From the NCBI GenBank assembly GCA_017479285.1, contig JAFVCL010000016.1:1-64000 (forward strand): a DNA stretch of 64,000 nucleotides, written 5' to 3'. The position numbers and the translations under genes are program-made. Under the pieces are notes generated by a model that did not search any database, was not told where the DNA came from, and saw only the letters and a list, made by a program, of their open reading frames with translations. This document shows positions 1 through 8,463 of this stretch, one piece after another. Positions within the stretch are counted from its first letter, which is position 1, and each line of letters opens with the position of its first letter. This DNA comes from Lachnospiraceae bacterium (lineage in GTDB: Bacteria > Bacillota > Clostridia > Lachnospirales > Lachnospiraceae).

Positions 1-1
1 C

Positions 2-1708
2 CCGGCGTTTTTAAAGGAAGATGCAACCGGAGTTATACTTTGCATACCCACCGCTCTTTGCTCCTACACCGGTGAGGCGCTTGATAAAAAGACTCCCCTC
101 CTTCGCTCAATGGAGGCGATCAGCGAGCAGGCCATCCGTATCGTGAGACTCTTCGGAAACGAGGATGCAAAAAAGGTCATTCCCTCGGTGGGAGCCGAGC
201 AGGAGTATTTCCTTGTGGATCATGAAAAGTATTTAAAGAGGCCGGACCTTATCTTTGCGGGAAGGACACTTTTCGGAGCCCCAGCGCCCAAAGGTCAGGA
301 GCTTGAGGATCACTATTTCGGTGCGATCCGCGAGAGGATCGGCTCCTACATGAAGGATCTTAATATTGAGCTTTGGAAGCTTGGTGTTACCGCCAAGACC
401 CAGCACAATGAGGTTGCGCCCGCCCAGCACGAGCTGGCGCCCATATATGAAACCGCAAATATCGCGGTGGACCACAACCAGCTTATGATGGAGACCATGA
501 AAAAGGTTGCCTGCCGTCACGGGCTCAACTGTCTGCTTCATGAGAAGCCCTTTGCGGGTGTCAACGGTTCGGGTAAGCATGACAACTGGTCTCTTTCCAC
601 GGATACAGGCTTTAATCTCCTCGATCCCGGGAAGACGCCGAATGAGAATGTGCAGTTTTTGCTTGTGCTTGCCTGCATATTAAAGGCGGTTGACACACAC
701 GCGGATCTTCTCCGTCAGAGCGCTGCCGATGTCGGAAACGATTTAAGACTCGGCGCTGACGAGGCACCTCCGGCGATCATCTCCGTGTTCCTCGGAGAGC
801 AGCTTGACGATGTGGTAAGACAGCTTATCGAGACGGGAAGCGCAGATCATTCGATTCAGGGCGAGAAGCTTATAACAGGTGTGTCCACACTTACCGATAT
901 AGAGAAGGACGCAACAGACAGAAACAGAACCTCCCCCTTTGCTTTTACCGGAAACAAGTTTGAGTTCCGTATGGTGGGCTCGAGCGATTCCATAGCGAGC
1001 CCCAACACCACGCTTAACGCGATCGTCGCGGAGGCGTTCTGCGAGGCGGCGGACAGACTGGAGAAGGCTGAAAACTTCGAGATAGCGGTTCATGATCTTA
1101 TAAAAGAGTATCTTACCGAGCACCAGAGAATAATCTTCAACGGTGACGGATATGCAAAGGCGTGGGTCGACGAGGCCGAAAGACGCGGTCTTCCGAATAT
1201 AACATGCACGATAGATGCCGCCAGCGCACTTACAACGGACAAGGCGGTTAAGCTCTTTGAGAAGTTCGGAATATACAGCAAGTCGGAGCTTGAGTCCCGG
1301 GTGGAGATAACCTACGAGACCTACTCCAAGATGATAAATATTGAAGCGCTGACCATGATAGACATGGCGAAGAAGCTTTATATCCCTGCAGTCATCGGAT
1401 ATACAAGGACGCTTGCGGATACGGTGAACGCGCTTAAGGAAGCCGGCGAGCTTTCAACCGTACAGGCAAAGATACTTAAGTCCGTTACAGGGGAGCTCGG
1501 GAAGGCAAGCAGCGCTCTTGAGCAGCTTGAGGCGGCTACCGCAAAGGCTTCCGCCATGAAGAATGCAAAAGATCAGGCATACGCCTTTAAGGATGAGGTT
1601 AAAGTGGAGATGGAGAGCCTGCGCAAGGCAGTGGATACCCTTGAAACCCTCGTTGACAAGAAGGTCTGGCCAGTACCGTCCTACGCCGATTTAATATTTG
1701 AAGTATAG
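2..1708 (+). CDS. glnN: Glutamine synthetase type III, 3' part (5' end outside window)
   Basis: ATP-dependent synthesis of glutamine from glutamate and ammonia in the cytoplasm, the main ammonia-assimilation step. The reading frame is open from base 2, and codons upstream of the first internal ATG (110) encode conserved family sequence (DATGVILCIPTAL, SYTGEALDKKTPLLR), so the true start lies before the window and the ATG at 110 is internal. Type III features seen: GAEQEYFLVD, the NEVAPAQHELAPIYE stretch, the catalytic-region HEKPFAGVNGSGKHDNWS, and the long C-terminal helical extension typical of the roughly 700-residue GSIII subunit rather than the 450-residue GSI. About 568 residues are present. 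No terminator directly follows; instead there is a palindromic repeat region. Family assignment is secure; the symbol glnN is the usual name for this class. Confidence 0.96.
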   Translation, partial: PAFLKEDATGVILCIPTALCSYTGEALDKKTPLLRSMEAISEQAIRIVRLFGNEDAKKVIPSVGAEQEYFLVDHEKYLKRPDLIFAGRTLFGAPAPKGQELEDHYFGAIRERIGSYMKDLNIELWKLGVTAKTQHNEVAPAQHELAPIYETANIAVDHNQLMMETMKKVACRHGLNCLLHEKPFAGVNGSGKHDNWSLSTDTGFNLLDPGKTPNENVQFLLVLACILKAVDTHADLLRQSAADVGNDLRLGADEAPPAIISVFLGEQLDDVVRQLIETGSADHSIQGEKLITGVSTLTDIEKDATDRNRTSPFAFTGNKFEFRMVGSSDSIASPNTTLNAIVAEAFCEAADRLEKAENFEIAVHDLIKEYLTEHQRIIFNGDGYAKAWVDEAERRGLPNITCTIDAASALTTDKAVKLFEKFGIYSKSELESRVEITYETYSKMINIEALTMIDMAKKLYIPAVIGYTRTLADTVNALKEAGELSTVQAKILKSVTGELGKASSALEQLEAATAKASAMKNAKDQAYAFKDEVKVEMESLRKAVDTLETLVDKKVWPVPSYADLIFEV

Positions 1709-1723
1709 ACGGCGCAATTGCGT

Positions 1724-1860
1724 ACTTTGCAATTGCGTGGAAAGTGCGAATGTCTCTACGCACTTTCCATGCGAAGCACCGTCGCCACACGCGCTGTACT
1801 CTGGCGCGTGTGGATACCTATAGCCGACAGCGTCGCGTATTTTGCAATTGCGTATTTTGC
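1724..1860. repeat. Palindromic intergenic repeat region
   Basis: The 168 nt between glnN and the next gene contain no gene. Two strong hairpins stand in tandem: a stem of at least 10 bp (GGAAAGTGCG 1739-1748 with CGCACTTTCC 1759-1768) and a perfect 10-bp stem (CCACACGCGC 1785-1794 with GCGCGTGTGG 1804-1813). They are flanked by near-identical direct repeats built on TTTGCAATTGCGTA (around 1725-1737 and 1841-1857). There is no T-tract after either stem, so these are not typical terminators. The build resembles REP-like or mosaic palindromic repeats and the elements at 31.8 and 43.3 kb. Confidence 0.7.
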
Positions 1861-1876
1861 CCAAAGGAGGAGTCCC

Positions 1877-3031
1877 ATGTCAGATATTGAAAATGAAAAC
1901 AGAAGAAGTTATAAAGACAGACTCCTCAATGCTATTGATGAGCTTGGCGGCGGTAATTTTGAACCGGTAAACCCGGAGGATTTTGATGATCCAGTGATAG
2001 CGGAAGCCTTTAACAGTATGTTAAAGCGGCAGGTTGAGAGAAACAACCGCTATCTGATGCGGCTTAACGATGCGCAATCGAGGATTGGCGATACATCCTG
2101 CCTTAAATCCATGTTTGAGCAGATAACAGCCCAGGAAGAAGCGGTAAAGATGCTGCAGGAGGCGAGAATATACATCACTCCCGACGATCGTCCGCTGGGG
2201 GAGGTAAATCAGGAGTTTCTTGCACTTACCGCACAGGTTAAAAACACCTTCAGACCCTGCAATGAGGATATCGCGGAAGCGTTACGGCTGTATGACGAGC
2301 TGGATATCCCCGCAAACGAGAGCTGGTCAGAGATCGAGGATAACGAACAGTATCAGCTTCTCCGCCAGATACAGCGCTGTATCTTAAGAGCAGGTGAAAA
2401 GCTTGATTCCATGGAGCGGCGCATTTATTCCATTGATGCCAACGCAAGGGGATTATTCGAGGTCATCGACAAGAAATCCAGGATGAGCAGGGAATTCCTT
2501 TCGGGGGTTGACGCTCTCACAGAGAGCTATAAGAACCTTTCTGCGGAATGTCTTGATACCGGACGACATCTGTATCGTATATCAAGGGATATCGATAATA
2601 CGAGAAACGACATCTTCAGGCATAATTCAAAGGCATCGATCCATGACAGACTAAAGGTATACGAGGTGGATCATATTACTCTGGCCTGGAGACTTTATAA
2701 TAATATCGTTGAGTTTGAGTCCCTCAGGCTTTCACAGGTCAACGATCCCGGAAACTGTAAGCTCGGAGTCTGGATCGCCAATATGAAAGATCCGTTCTTC
2801 ACGGAGGCGGAAAGTTTTAAGAAGCTTGATGAAATGCACAGAAAATTCCATGACCAGTGTATTGAATGCTTTATGGCAAAGCAGAATTACAATACAGTAA
2901 TGGCCATGGATAAATTTGCAAACGCTATGGATGCGCTGGATGACTTCCTCGGAGCCATGAACGATCTCCATACATATCTGCGCTCTCAGGGAGTAACCGA
3001 CGAGACGGATGTCTGGAAGTTCAGAGGCTGA
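1877..3031 (+). CDS. Soluble CZB-domain (chemoreceptor zinc-binding) protein
   Basis: A 384-residue cytoplasmic protein with no signal peptide or membrane segment. The C-terminal part (about 258-370) matches the CZB fold: the expected zinc ligands are His266 (VDHITLAW), Cys294 (GNCKLGVW), His321 and His325 (EMHRKFH), in the family order H-C-H-H. CZB domains bind Zn2+ and usually hang on chemoreceptors or diguanylate cyclases; here it is joined only to a helical N-terminal region of unknown type (about 40-255) rich in amphipathic helix. The start at 1877 is chosen because AAAGGAGG lies 7 nt upstream; a longer frame from 1718 would translate the palindromic repeats. It converges with the kinase gene, the two stops lying 10 nt apart. 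Inference: a zinc- or hypochlorite-responsive signalling adaptor; partner not evident. Confidence 0.8.
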   Translation: MSDIENENRRSYKDRLLNAIDELGGGNFEPVNPEDFDDPVIAEAFNSMLKRQVERNNRYLMRLNDAQSRIGDTSCLKSMFEQITAQEEAVKMLQEARIYITPDDRPLGEVNQEFLALTAQVKNTFRPCNEDIAEALRLYDELDIPANESWSEIEDNEQYQLLRQIQRCILRAGEKLDSMERRIYSIDANARGLFEVIDKKSRMSREFLSGVDALTESYKNLSAECLDTGRHLYRISRDIDNTRNDIFRHNSKASIHDRLKVYEVDHITLAWRLYNNIVEFESLRLSQVNDPGNCKLGVWIANMKDPFFTEAESFKKLDEMHRKFHDQCIECFMAKQNYNTVMAMDKFANAMDALDDFLGAMNDLHTYLRSQGVTDETDVWKFRG

Positions 3032-3041
3032 CGCGGACAGT

Positions 3042-5153
3042 CTACTCCGTGGGAATTATTTTTTCGGGAGGCAGCCACTGAAGGAGTTTTTCGTTCAGCG
3101 TCTTAAGCTCGATGGGCTTTGGAATGATATCGCTCATTCCCTCCTCGAGGAACATCTTTTTAGCATCCTCCATAACATTCGCGGTCAGCGCGATTATGGG
3201 TGTGTTCGTGTATTTTGCGTGGAATCTGCGGATGAGTCTTGTGGTGTCGATTCCGTCAAGTCCGGGCATCATATGATCCATAAATATAATATCATATTGT
3301 TTTTTGACAAGCAGATCGAGCGCCTCCTGACCGGAGAGAGCAAGATCTGCTTTTATTTCCATTCTTGCAAGGAGCCTCTCCGCGAGCTTGAGGTTCATCT
3401 GGATATCATCGACAACCATTACTCTTGCGGTTGGCGCGGTAAACTTAATGATGGTCCGTTTCTTTTTGTCATTTGCGGATGCGGTATTATCCTGATTTCC
3501 GGCGAAAAGCGAAGATACGCTGATAGTGGTGATGGGCGGTTTTAAAATCTGGACATAATCCGGTATGGACAGGGACTTTTCGTCAACATTCACATCGAGC
3601 AGAAGAACAAGGTCTATATCCGGATTGTCCTTAAAGTTTATGCCGGATTTCTCGATAAAGCCGCCGTTTAAAGCATGAATATCTATGATCACCGATCGTT
3701 TGATATTTTTGTGTTCATTAAGCCACGCCGTTATACTGGAGCGGGATACCTCCGTAAGATCCATTCCCTGGATGTGTATTCCGAGAGCGTCCGCGGAGCT
3801 GTGGAATGCCTTGAATACATTTGATTCCTGGACGACCATCAAAACGGTATACTTCTTCGGATTGTCAAGCATGGATACAGGAGACGGATCGGCTATATCC
3901 TGCGGTATCTCAAAGGAAAATGTGCTTCCGGATCCGTAGGCGCTCTCTAACGAGACGGTTCCGTGCATAAGGGATACAAGCTGTTTAACTATGGCAAGTC
4001 CCAGTCCCGTGCCTTCGACATTTCTGTTTCTTCTGCTGTCAACCTGTGTAAAGGAATTGAAAAGCTTATCCTGATCTTCGCGCTTTATGCCGATACCGGA
4101 GTCGATCACGCTTACCTTAAGGCGGATGGTGTTTCCGGAGGTCTCATTTTTCTCAAACTTAATCTTTATAAATCCGGAGTTGGTGAACTTTACCGCGTTG
4201 TTTGCAAGATTGATTATGATCTGCTGGATGCGGGCAAAATCCCCGAACAGACCGGTAGGGAGAGAGGGGTCTATATCAACATAGAAGAATATGACATCCG
4301 ATTTGTCGCGGAGTCTGTTTGTGATGATGGAGGTTACATCGCGTATGAGCACGGGCAGACTGTATCTGTCCTCGAAAATCGACATCTTTCCCGACGATAT
4401 TTTTGAGTAATCAAGGATATCATTTATAATATGCAGCAGAGTTTTTCCCGAGCTCTGGATGTTTTCAAGGTATTCCCTCGCTGTGGGAGAAATTTCCTCC
4501 TGGGTGGCAAGCTCTGCCATACCGATAACCGCGTTCATCGGAGTACGGATCTCGTGGCTCATATTGGCGAGAAAGTCACTCTTCATCTGTGCGGCCCGCT
4601 CTATCTCCGCGGCCGCGTTGCGGGAGCGGATACGGCTGTCCGCGGAAGCGCTTACGATAGAGGCGTAATTATATAGTCCCTCGGCCGCACGCTCAATTAC
4701 ATTCTGATCCTTGATCGGTATTTTCAATGCGGCTTCCCACAGGAAATCCGGATCAATTCCAAAGCGCCGGGCGTGTTCCCGGATCTCGCGCTCCACGGGG
4801 GGACGGTCGAAAACCATTCCGCTTGACATATAAGCGACCATCTGACCGTCGATAACCAGTGGGGCGGTGAACTCCACAAGTCCCATATGGCAGTAGTAGT
4901 GGACGCCGCGCTTGAGATTAAGGCACTCTTTGGCACCGTAAAGACGGCAATTTGTACACATGGAAAAGGCTTCCGCGCTCTGCTGGACGAGGATGTCGCA
5001 ATATGTGGTGCCTCCGACCTTCGGGATCAGAGGGACTCCGTCCCTGCGGATAATGCTTATAGGAAGCCCCGCAATATGATAGAAGGAAATCTGTATACTC
5101 TTTAGTTCATCTATATTGAGCCAGGATATAAGATCGGATCTGTCTGCTGCCAT
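3042..5153 (-). CDS. Hybrid sensor histidine kinase with PocR sensory domain
   Basis: 703 residues, no membrane segments, so a cytosolic kinase. Order of domains: PocR ligand-binding domain (about 12-170) with Cys52, Cys66, Cys69, Cys77 and Cys88 as possible metal or redox ligands; a short coiled coil; HisKA with phosphoacceptor His200 (MSHEIRTP); HATPase_c with N box N315/N319, G1 box DSGIGI (351-356) and GTGLGL (381-386); a degenerate receiver-like segment (about 434-550); and a canonical REC domain with Asp582/Asp583, phosphoacceptor Asp626 (MDHMMPG) and Lys679. PocR domains bind small molecules such as propanediol or hydrocarbon derivatives in known cases; the ligand here is unknown. It lies 16 nt downstream of the LTA-synthase-like gene on the same strand, so the two are probably cotranscribed. 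No response regulator gene with a DNA-binding domain is adjacent. Confidence 0.9.
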   Translation of the reverse strand: MAADRSDLISWLNIDELKSIQISFYHIAGLPISIIRRDGVPLIPKVGGTTYCDILVQQSAEAFSMCTNCRLYGAKECLNLKRGVHYYCHMGLVEFTAPLVIDGQMVAYMSSGMVFDRPPVEREIREHARRFGIDPDFLWEAALKIPIKDQNVIERAAEGLYNYASIVSASADSRIRSRNAAAEIERAAQMKSDFLANMSHEIRTPMNAVIGMAELATQEEISPTAREYLENIQSSGKTLLHIINDILDYSKISSGKMSIFEDRYSLPVLIRDVTSIITNRLRDKSDVIFFYVDIDPSLPTGLFGDFARIQQIIINLANNAVKFTNSGFIKIKFEKNETSGNTIRLKVSVIDSGIGIKREDQDKLFNSFTQVDSRRNRNVEGTGLGLAIVKQLVSLMHGTVSLESAYGSGSTFSFEIPQDIADPSPVSMLDNPKKYTVLMVVQESNVFKAFHSSADALGIHIQGMDLTEVSRSSITAWLNEHKNIKRSVIIDIHALNGGFIEKSGINFKDNPDIDLVLLLDVNVDEKSLSIPDYVQILKPPITTISVSSLFAGNQDNTASANDKKKRTIIKFTAPTARVMVVDDIQMNLKLAERLLARMEIKADLALSGQEALDLLVKKQYDIIFMDHMMPGLDGIDTTRLIRRFHAKYTNTPIIALTANVMEDAKKMFLEEGMSDIIPKPIELKTLNEKLLQWLPPEKIIPTE

Positions 5154-5169
5154 AAAGTGTCCTCATTTT

Positions 5170-7335
5170 TTATTCTTTGTTTGATATATTATACAACACA
5201 TTGTAATAATCGTAATCAACCGCGTTTTTGGAGAAAGTAAAATAATTTGATACCCTTGCCGCAACGGAGCTTATGTATTCGTCGGTTACTTCATCCTCAA
5301 AGCCTTCCCTGATTGTTATCTGGTTCTTTCCGGAGTTAAAGACCGCCTTGTCCGTCATCCAGCTGTAATTGGGCCAGATAAGGAGCGGCTCCGCGTCCGA
5401 GAAAACATCTCTTCCGACATACAGTCTTGAATCAAAATCAAGTCCGAGAAGGTTTGAAACCGTGGGAACGATATCAAGGCTGTAGGTGGGCTCATCCACT
5501 ATTATCGGCTCCATATCCTCGAGACACTCGCTCCAGATGATAAGCCTGTTATGGTCTCGCTCAAACTGGTCGGTGTAATCGTATCCGTAGAGATCACCGA
5601 GAGCATTTTTGTATGTATCGGAGGGCTCATCCTCAAGTCCGAAGGGGTAGTGGTCCGCTGCCATAACTATAACTGTATCATCTGCTATACCGGCCTCTTC
5701 GAGCCTCCCTATGAGGTATTCCATCGCGTATTCAAGCTCAAGATTGCATGCGTAGTATGCTTTTATCGGCTCTGGCACATCAAGTTCGGAGACGGCATCA
5801 CGGTTTTTGCCTGACATCGCGTTTCCCTGCCAGTTGTATCTTGTGTGTCCGCTGACGCTCATATAATAAATGCTGAAGTGGGGTTCGTTTATGTAGTCAT
5901 CAACGGTGGCCTGCATCAGCTCAAGATCGCTCTCGGGCCATTGGAATTTCACGGATTCGTCAAGACCGGTTCCCCTTGCGATAAATTTTTCATAACCGAG
6001 GTTTTCGTGGGTCTGGTCTCTGTCGTAATAGCTTGCGTAATGGGCGTGATATGCCCGGCTGAAGTATCCCATGCTCTTAAGCCTGTTTCCGAGAGTATAG
6101 TGCATGTTTTTTCCGATGGTATGCTGCATGCTGGCAATGCCGTATGCGGGGATAAGTCCGGTCATGTTTGAGTACTCGCCGGTGGATGTGCTCCCGCCCC
6201 AGACAGGCTGGTAATAGTCGGTAAAATTTATACCCTTGGTGAACATCCTGTAAAGAGTCGGATTCAGCTCCTCATTCAAAAGCTCACGGGAAAAGGCCTC
6301 GGCGGAAATAAAGATAAGGTTCTTTCCTTCAAGCAGTCCGGTGTACTCGTTTTCGCTTGAGGGAGTCATGGAAGCGACATATTTATGTAATGAGGAAATG
6401 GTTTTATTGGTTTCAGTCTCCGCCATTGCCGCAAAGTCAAGATCGAGTGAGTGTGTGCCGTACATTATTGGCTCGGGTTCGGGTTCGGGCTCAGGCTCTG
6501 TAAGGGTTTCTGTCTCCGAAGCATCCGGAGCGCCCGTGTCTTTATCCTGCTCTGAGGGGGGAGTCCCCGGGGTATTCCCGGAAACCGTATCCTCTTCGCT
6601 GCCGGAGGAAACGGCCGATCCGGAAATATCTGCGGTATCCGATGTGTCTGAAGTATCGAGAGCTGCAGCTTCCTCAAAATAAAAATCCGGAGCTTCCGCT
6701 TTGTCAAACATAAGATGTGCTGCATCGAGCCGCAGAGCGGTGTTTAGTCCAAAGGTTCCGGCTGCGGTGTCAAATTCATAATGGGAGCTGTATTTTTCGT
6801 TATCCCGGGCTATATTATTCACGGCGATAACGGAGCCGGAAAAAAGGGTAAGCGTTATTCCGGCGGATAACAGAGCTGCCGCGGGATGTACCCGGTGGTT
6901 TTTTATGACCTTTGCCTTTGTCAGGGCGATAAGGGCAAAGACCGGCAGGAACAGAAGAAGCAGTATATAAATCTTTTTCCCGACGAATCTTAATGTATCT
7001 CCCATGAAATCAGTTACTATGCCCTTTGAACCCGCAAGGATGGAGGCAATGGACATATAGTTTTGAAAGAAGGCTCTCGAAAAAAATTCGATGGAGTAAA
7101 ACAGGGAGAACAGCGCACTAAAAACTATGCGGAGTATAAAATTTACCTTTTCGGATCTTATTATCGATGATAAAACATACGGGAAAAACGCAAACGGAAG
7201 GCTGAGCGTGAGTATATAAAAAAAGATCTTTGCTGAAAAATCTATTCCGCCAAACAGGATAAGGATCAATTCCAAATATATATTCAAACACCAGAAAAAC
7301 AGGAAAGCCGATATATCTTCTGCAATCGTTTTCAT
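5170..7335 (-). CDS. LTA synthase-like membrane sulfatase (phosphoglycerol transferase family)
   Basis: 721 residues. The first 175 residues hold about five hydrophobic segments (10-30, 35-58, 65-88, 121-139, 152-172), then an acidic Ser/Thr/Pro linker (about 220-290) that ends in five Glu-Pro pairs, then an extracellular sulfatase-fold domain (about 335-660). Candidate active-site residues by family comparison: Glu346 (SAEAFS), Thr383 (GGSTSTGE), Asp561-His562 (AADHYPF). LTA synthases transfer glycerol phosphate from phosphatidylglycerol to a glycolipid-anchored polymer outside the membrane. The linker between membrane and catalytic parts is unusually long and low in complexity. ATG at 7333-7335 has GGGAG upstream. 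Substrate could also be another phosphoglycerol-modified envelope glycan. First gene of an apparent two-gene operon with the PocR kinase. Confidence 0.88.
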   Translation of the reverse strand: MKTIAEDISAFLFFWCLNIYLELILILFGGIDFSAKIFFYILTLSLPFAFFPYVLSSIIRSEKVNFILRIVFSALFSLFYSIEFFSRAFFQNYMSIASILAGSKGIVTDFMGDTLRFVGKKIYILLLLFLPVFALIALTKAKVIKNHRVHPAAALLSAGITLTLFSGSVIAVNNIARDNEKYSSHYEFDTAAGTFGLNTALRLDAAHLMFDKAEAPDFYFEEAAALDTSDTSDTADISGSAVSSGSEEDTVSGNTPGTPPSEQDKDTGAPDASETETLTEPEPEPEPEPIMYGTHSLDLDFAAMAETETNKTISSLHKYVASMTPSSENEYTGLLEGKNLIFISAEAFSRELLNEELNPTLYRMFTKGINFTDYYQPVWGGSTSTGEYSNMTGLIPAYGIASMQHTIGKNMHYTLGNRLKSMGYFSRAYHAHYASYYDRDQTHENLGYEKFIARGTGLDESVKFQWPESDLELMQATVDDYINEPHFSIYYMSVSGHTRYNWQGNAMSGKNRDAVSELDVPEPIKAYYACNLELEYAMEYLIGRLEEAGIADDTVIVMAADHYPFGLEDEPSDTYKNALGDLYGYDYTDQFERDHNRLIIWSECLEDMEPIIVDEPTYSLDIVPTVSNLLGLDFDSRLYVGRDVFSDAEPLLIWPNYSWMTDKAVFNSGKNQITIREGFEDEVTDEYISSVAARVSNYFTFSKNAVDYDYYNVLYNISNKE

Positions 7336-7494
7336 GTGGACACTCCCATACTTGTTTTATTATAATAATGAATTATAACATTTTTAGAGAATTATAGATA
7401 TACCTTAATTTAAGGATACTGCATTTAGATTGGGCGCTCCGGGAGCCTGTACTGCGGGTTTTTAAAAATTGGCAGGAAAAATACAAAAAAACAC

Positions 7495-7523
7495 TTGCAT
7501 TTATCATTTGTTTCGTGTATACT
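7495..7523 (+). promoter_or_regulatory. Sigma-A promoter of the tRNA-Gln gene
   Basis: TTGCAT (7495-7500), 17-nt spacer, TATACT (7518-7523). Transcription would start near 7530, about 25 nt before the tRNA. The rest of the 7336-7554 gap is AT-rich and shows no gene. Confidence 0.75.
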
Positions 7524-7554
7524 TCATTAAGTCGTGCGCAAGGTATGATCGTAT

Positions 7555-7626
7555 AGGGCTATAGCCAAATGGTAAGGCAGCGGATTCTGATTCCGTCATT
7601 TGGAGGTTCGAGTCCTCCTAGCCCTG
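7555..7626 (+). tRNA. tRNA-Gln, anticodon CUG
   Basis: Perfect 7-bp acceptor stem (AGGGCTA with TAGCCCT), D stem GCC/GGC, anticodon stem GCGGA/TCCGT around the loop TTCTGAT with U33 and anticodon CTG, and a T arm GGAGG-TTCGAGT-CCTCC; discriminator G7626. CCA is not encoded. Overall sequence follows the bacterial tRNA-Gln pattern (GGGCTATAGCCAA start). The CUG isoacceptor reads CAG only, so a UUG tRNA must be encoded elsewhere. Confidence 0.95.
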
Positions 7627-7632
7627 CTTGAT

Positions 7633-7664
7633 CCTGTGGGAGCATTCCTCTCACAGGTTTTTTT
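7633..7664 (+). terminator. Rho-independent terminator after tRNA-Gln
   Basis: 10-bp stem CCTGTGGGAG / CTCTCACAGG (one G-T pair) with a 5-nt loop, followed by seven T residues. Confidence 0.93.
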
Positions 7665-7693
7665 ATTAGCGAAGCCGGCGCACGCGGAATTTG

Positions 7694-7726
7694 GTTCTAT
7701 AGTAGCTTAAAGCGACGCGAGCTGCG
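7694..7726. repeat. Copy of dispersed GCGACGCGAGCTGCG repeat
   Basis: AAAGCGACGCGAGCTGCG (7709-7726) is identical, in reverse complement, to an 18-nt stretch at 43386-43403. It is preceded by TTCTATAG, which also occurs in the 43.25-43.4 kb repeat block. It sits directly in front of the ribosome binding site of the thioesterase gene, so it would be part of that gene's 5' leader. Confidence 0.65.
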
Positions 7727-7738
7727 GAAGGAGTACGG

Positions 7739-8443
7739 ATGTATTCATTTGATTCCAGGATCGGATTCAGCATGGTGGATGCTGATGAAAAGATTACGAT
7801 CAATTCAATAGTTGATTTCTTTCAGGATGCCGCAACCTTCCATTCGGAGGATCTCGGCGTGGGCTACGATTACCTTCTTCCGAGAAATCTCTGCTGGGTC
7901 ATAAATACATGGCAGATAGATATCCTGAAATACCCAAAGTATCTTGACCGTGTAAAGATCACAACGATCCCGTATAAATTCAGAGGCTTTCTCGGCTACA
8001 GAAATTGCAGTCTTGTATCGGAAAGCGGGGAAATCCTTGTAAAAGCAAATTCAATGTGGAGCCTTATTGACCTTCGCAATATGAAGCCCGCCATCGTGCC
8101 GGAAGAGCTTCCCGGAATATACGGCAGCGCAGATCCGATGGAGATGGACTACCAGAACGGCAAAATAAGGATTCCGGAGAATGCGGCCGATAAGGAACGG
8201 GTTGTTGTTGAGAAGCATTTTCTCGACCCGAACCATCATATGAACAACGGTCAGTATGTAAATCTTGCGATGGAGTATCTGCCGGAGGGGTTCGAGATAA
8301 AAAGGCTCCGCGCGGAATACCGCAAGCAGGCCTTTCTCGGGGATGTACTCTGTCCGAAAAACGGCAACACCGGGGACGGAAAACAGATCACTTCCATAAA
8401 TGATACCGAAGGAAGGGCTTATTCGGTAATCGAGTTTTCGTAA
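7739..8443 (+). CDS. Acyl-ACP thioesterase
   Basis: Hydrolyses acyl-acyl carrier protein to free fatty acid and ACP in the cytoplasm. 234 residues with the double-hotdog build of the FatA/FatB family. The catalytic pattern known from plant FatB is recognisable in the C-terminal hotdog: Asp163, Asn165, His167 in LDPNHHMNN and Glu179 in AMEYLP. The N-terminal hotdog carries the substrate-side segment NLCWVINTW (50-58). GGAAGGAG lies 5 nt before the ATG. It is followed after 20 nt by cvfB on the same strand. Chain-length preference cannot be read from the sequence. Confidence 0.92.
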   Translation: MYSFDSRIGFSMVDADEKITINSIVDFFQDAATFHSEDLGVGYDYLLPRNLCWVINTWQIDILKYPKYLDRVKITTIPYKFRGFLGYRNCSLVSESGEILVKANSMWSLIDLRNMKPAIVPEELPGIYGSADPMEMDYQNGKIRIPENAADKERVVVEKHFLDPNHHMNNGQYVNLAMEYLPEGFEIKRLRAEYRKQAFLGDVLCPKNGNTGDGKQITSINDTEGRAYSVIEFS

Positions 8444-8463
8444 AGCCCTATTGGAGCAAAGCT

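Noticed and set aside
1718..1876. N-terminal extension of the CZB protein
   Set aside because: It would translate the palindromic repeats, has no ribosome binding site, and a strong AAAGGAGG precedes ATG 1877.
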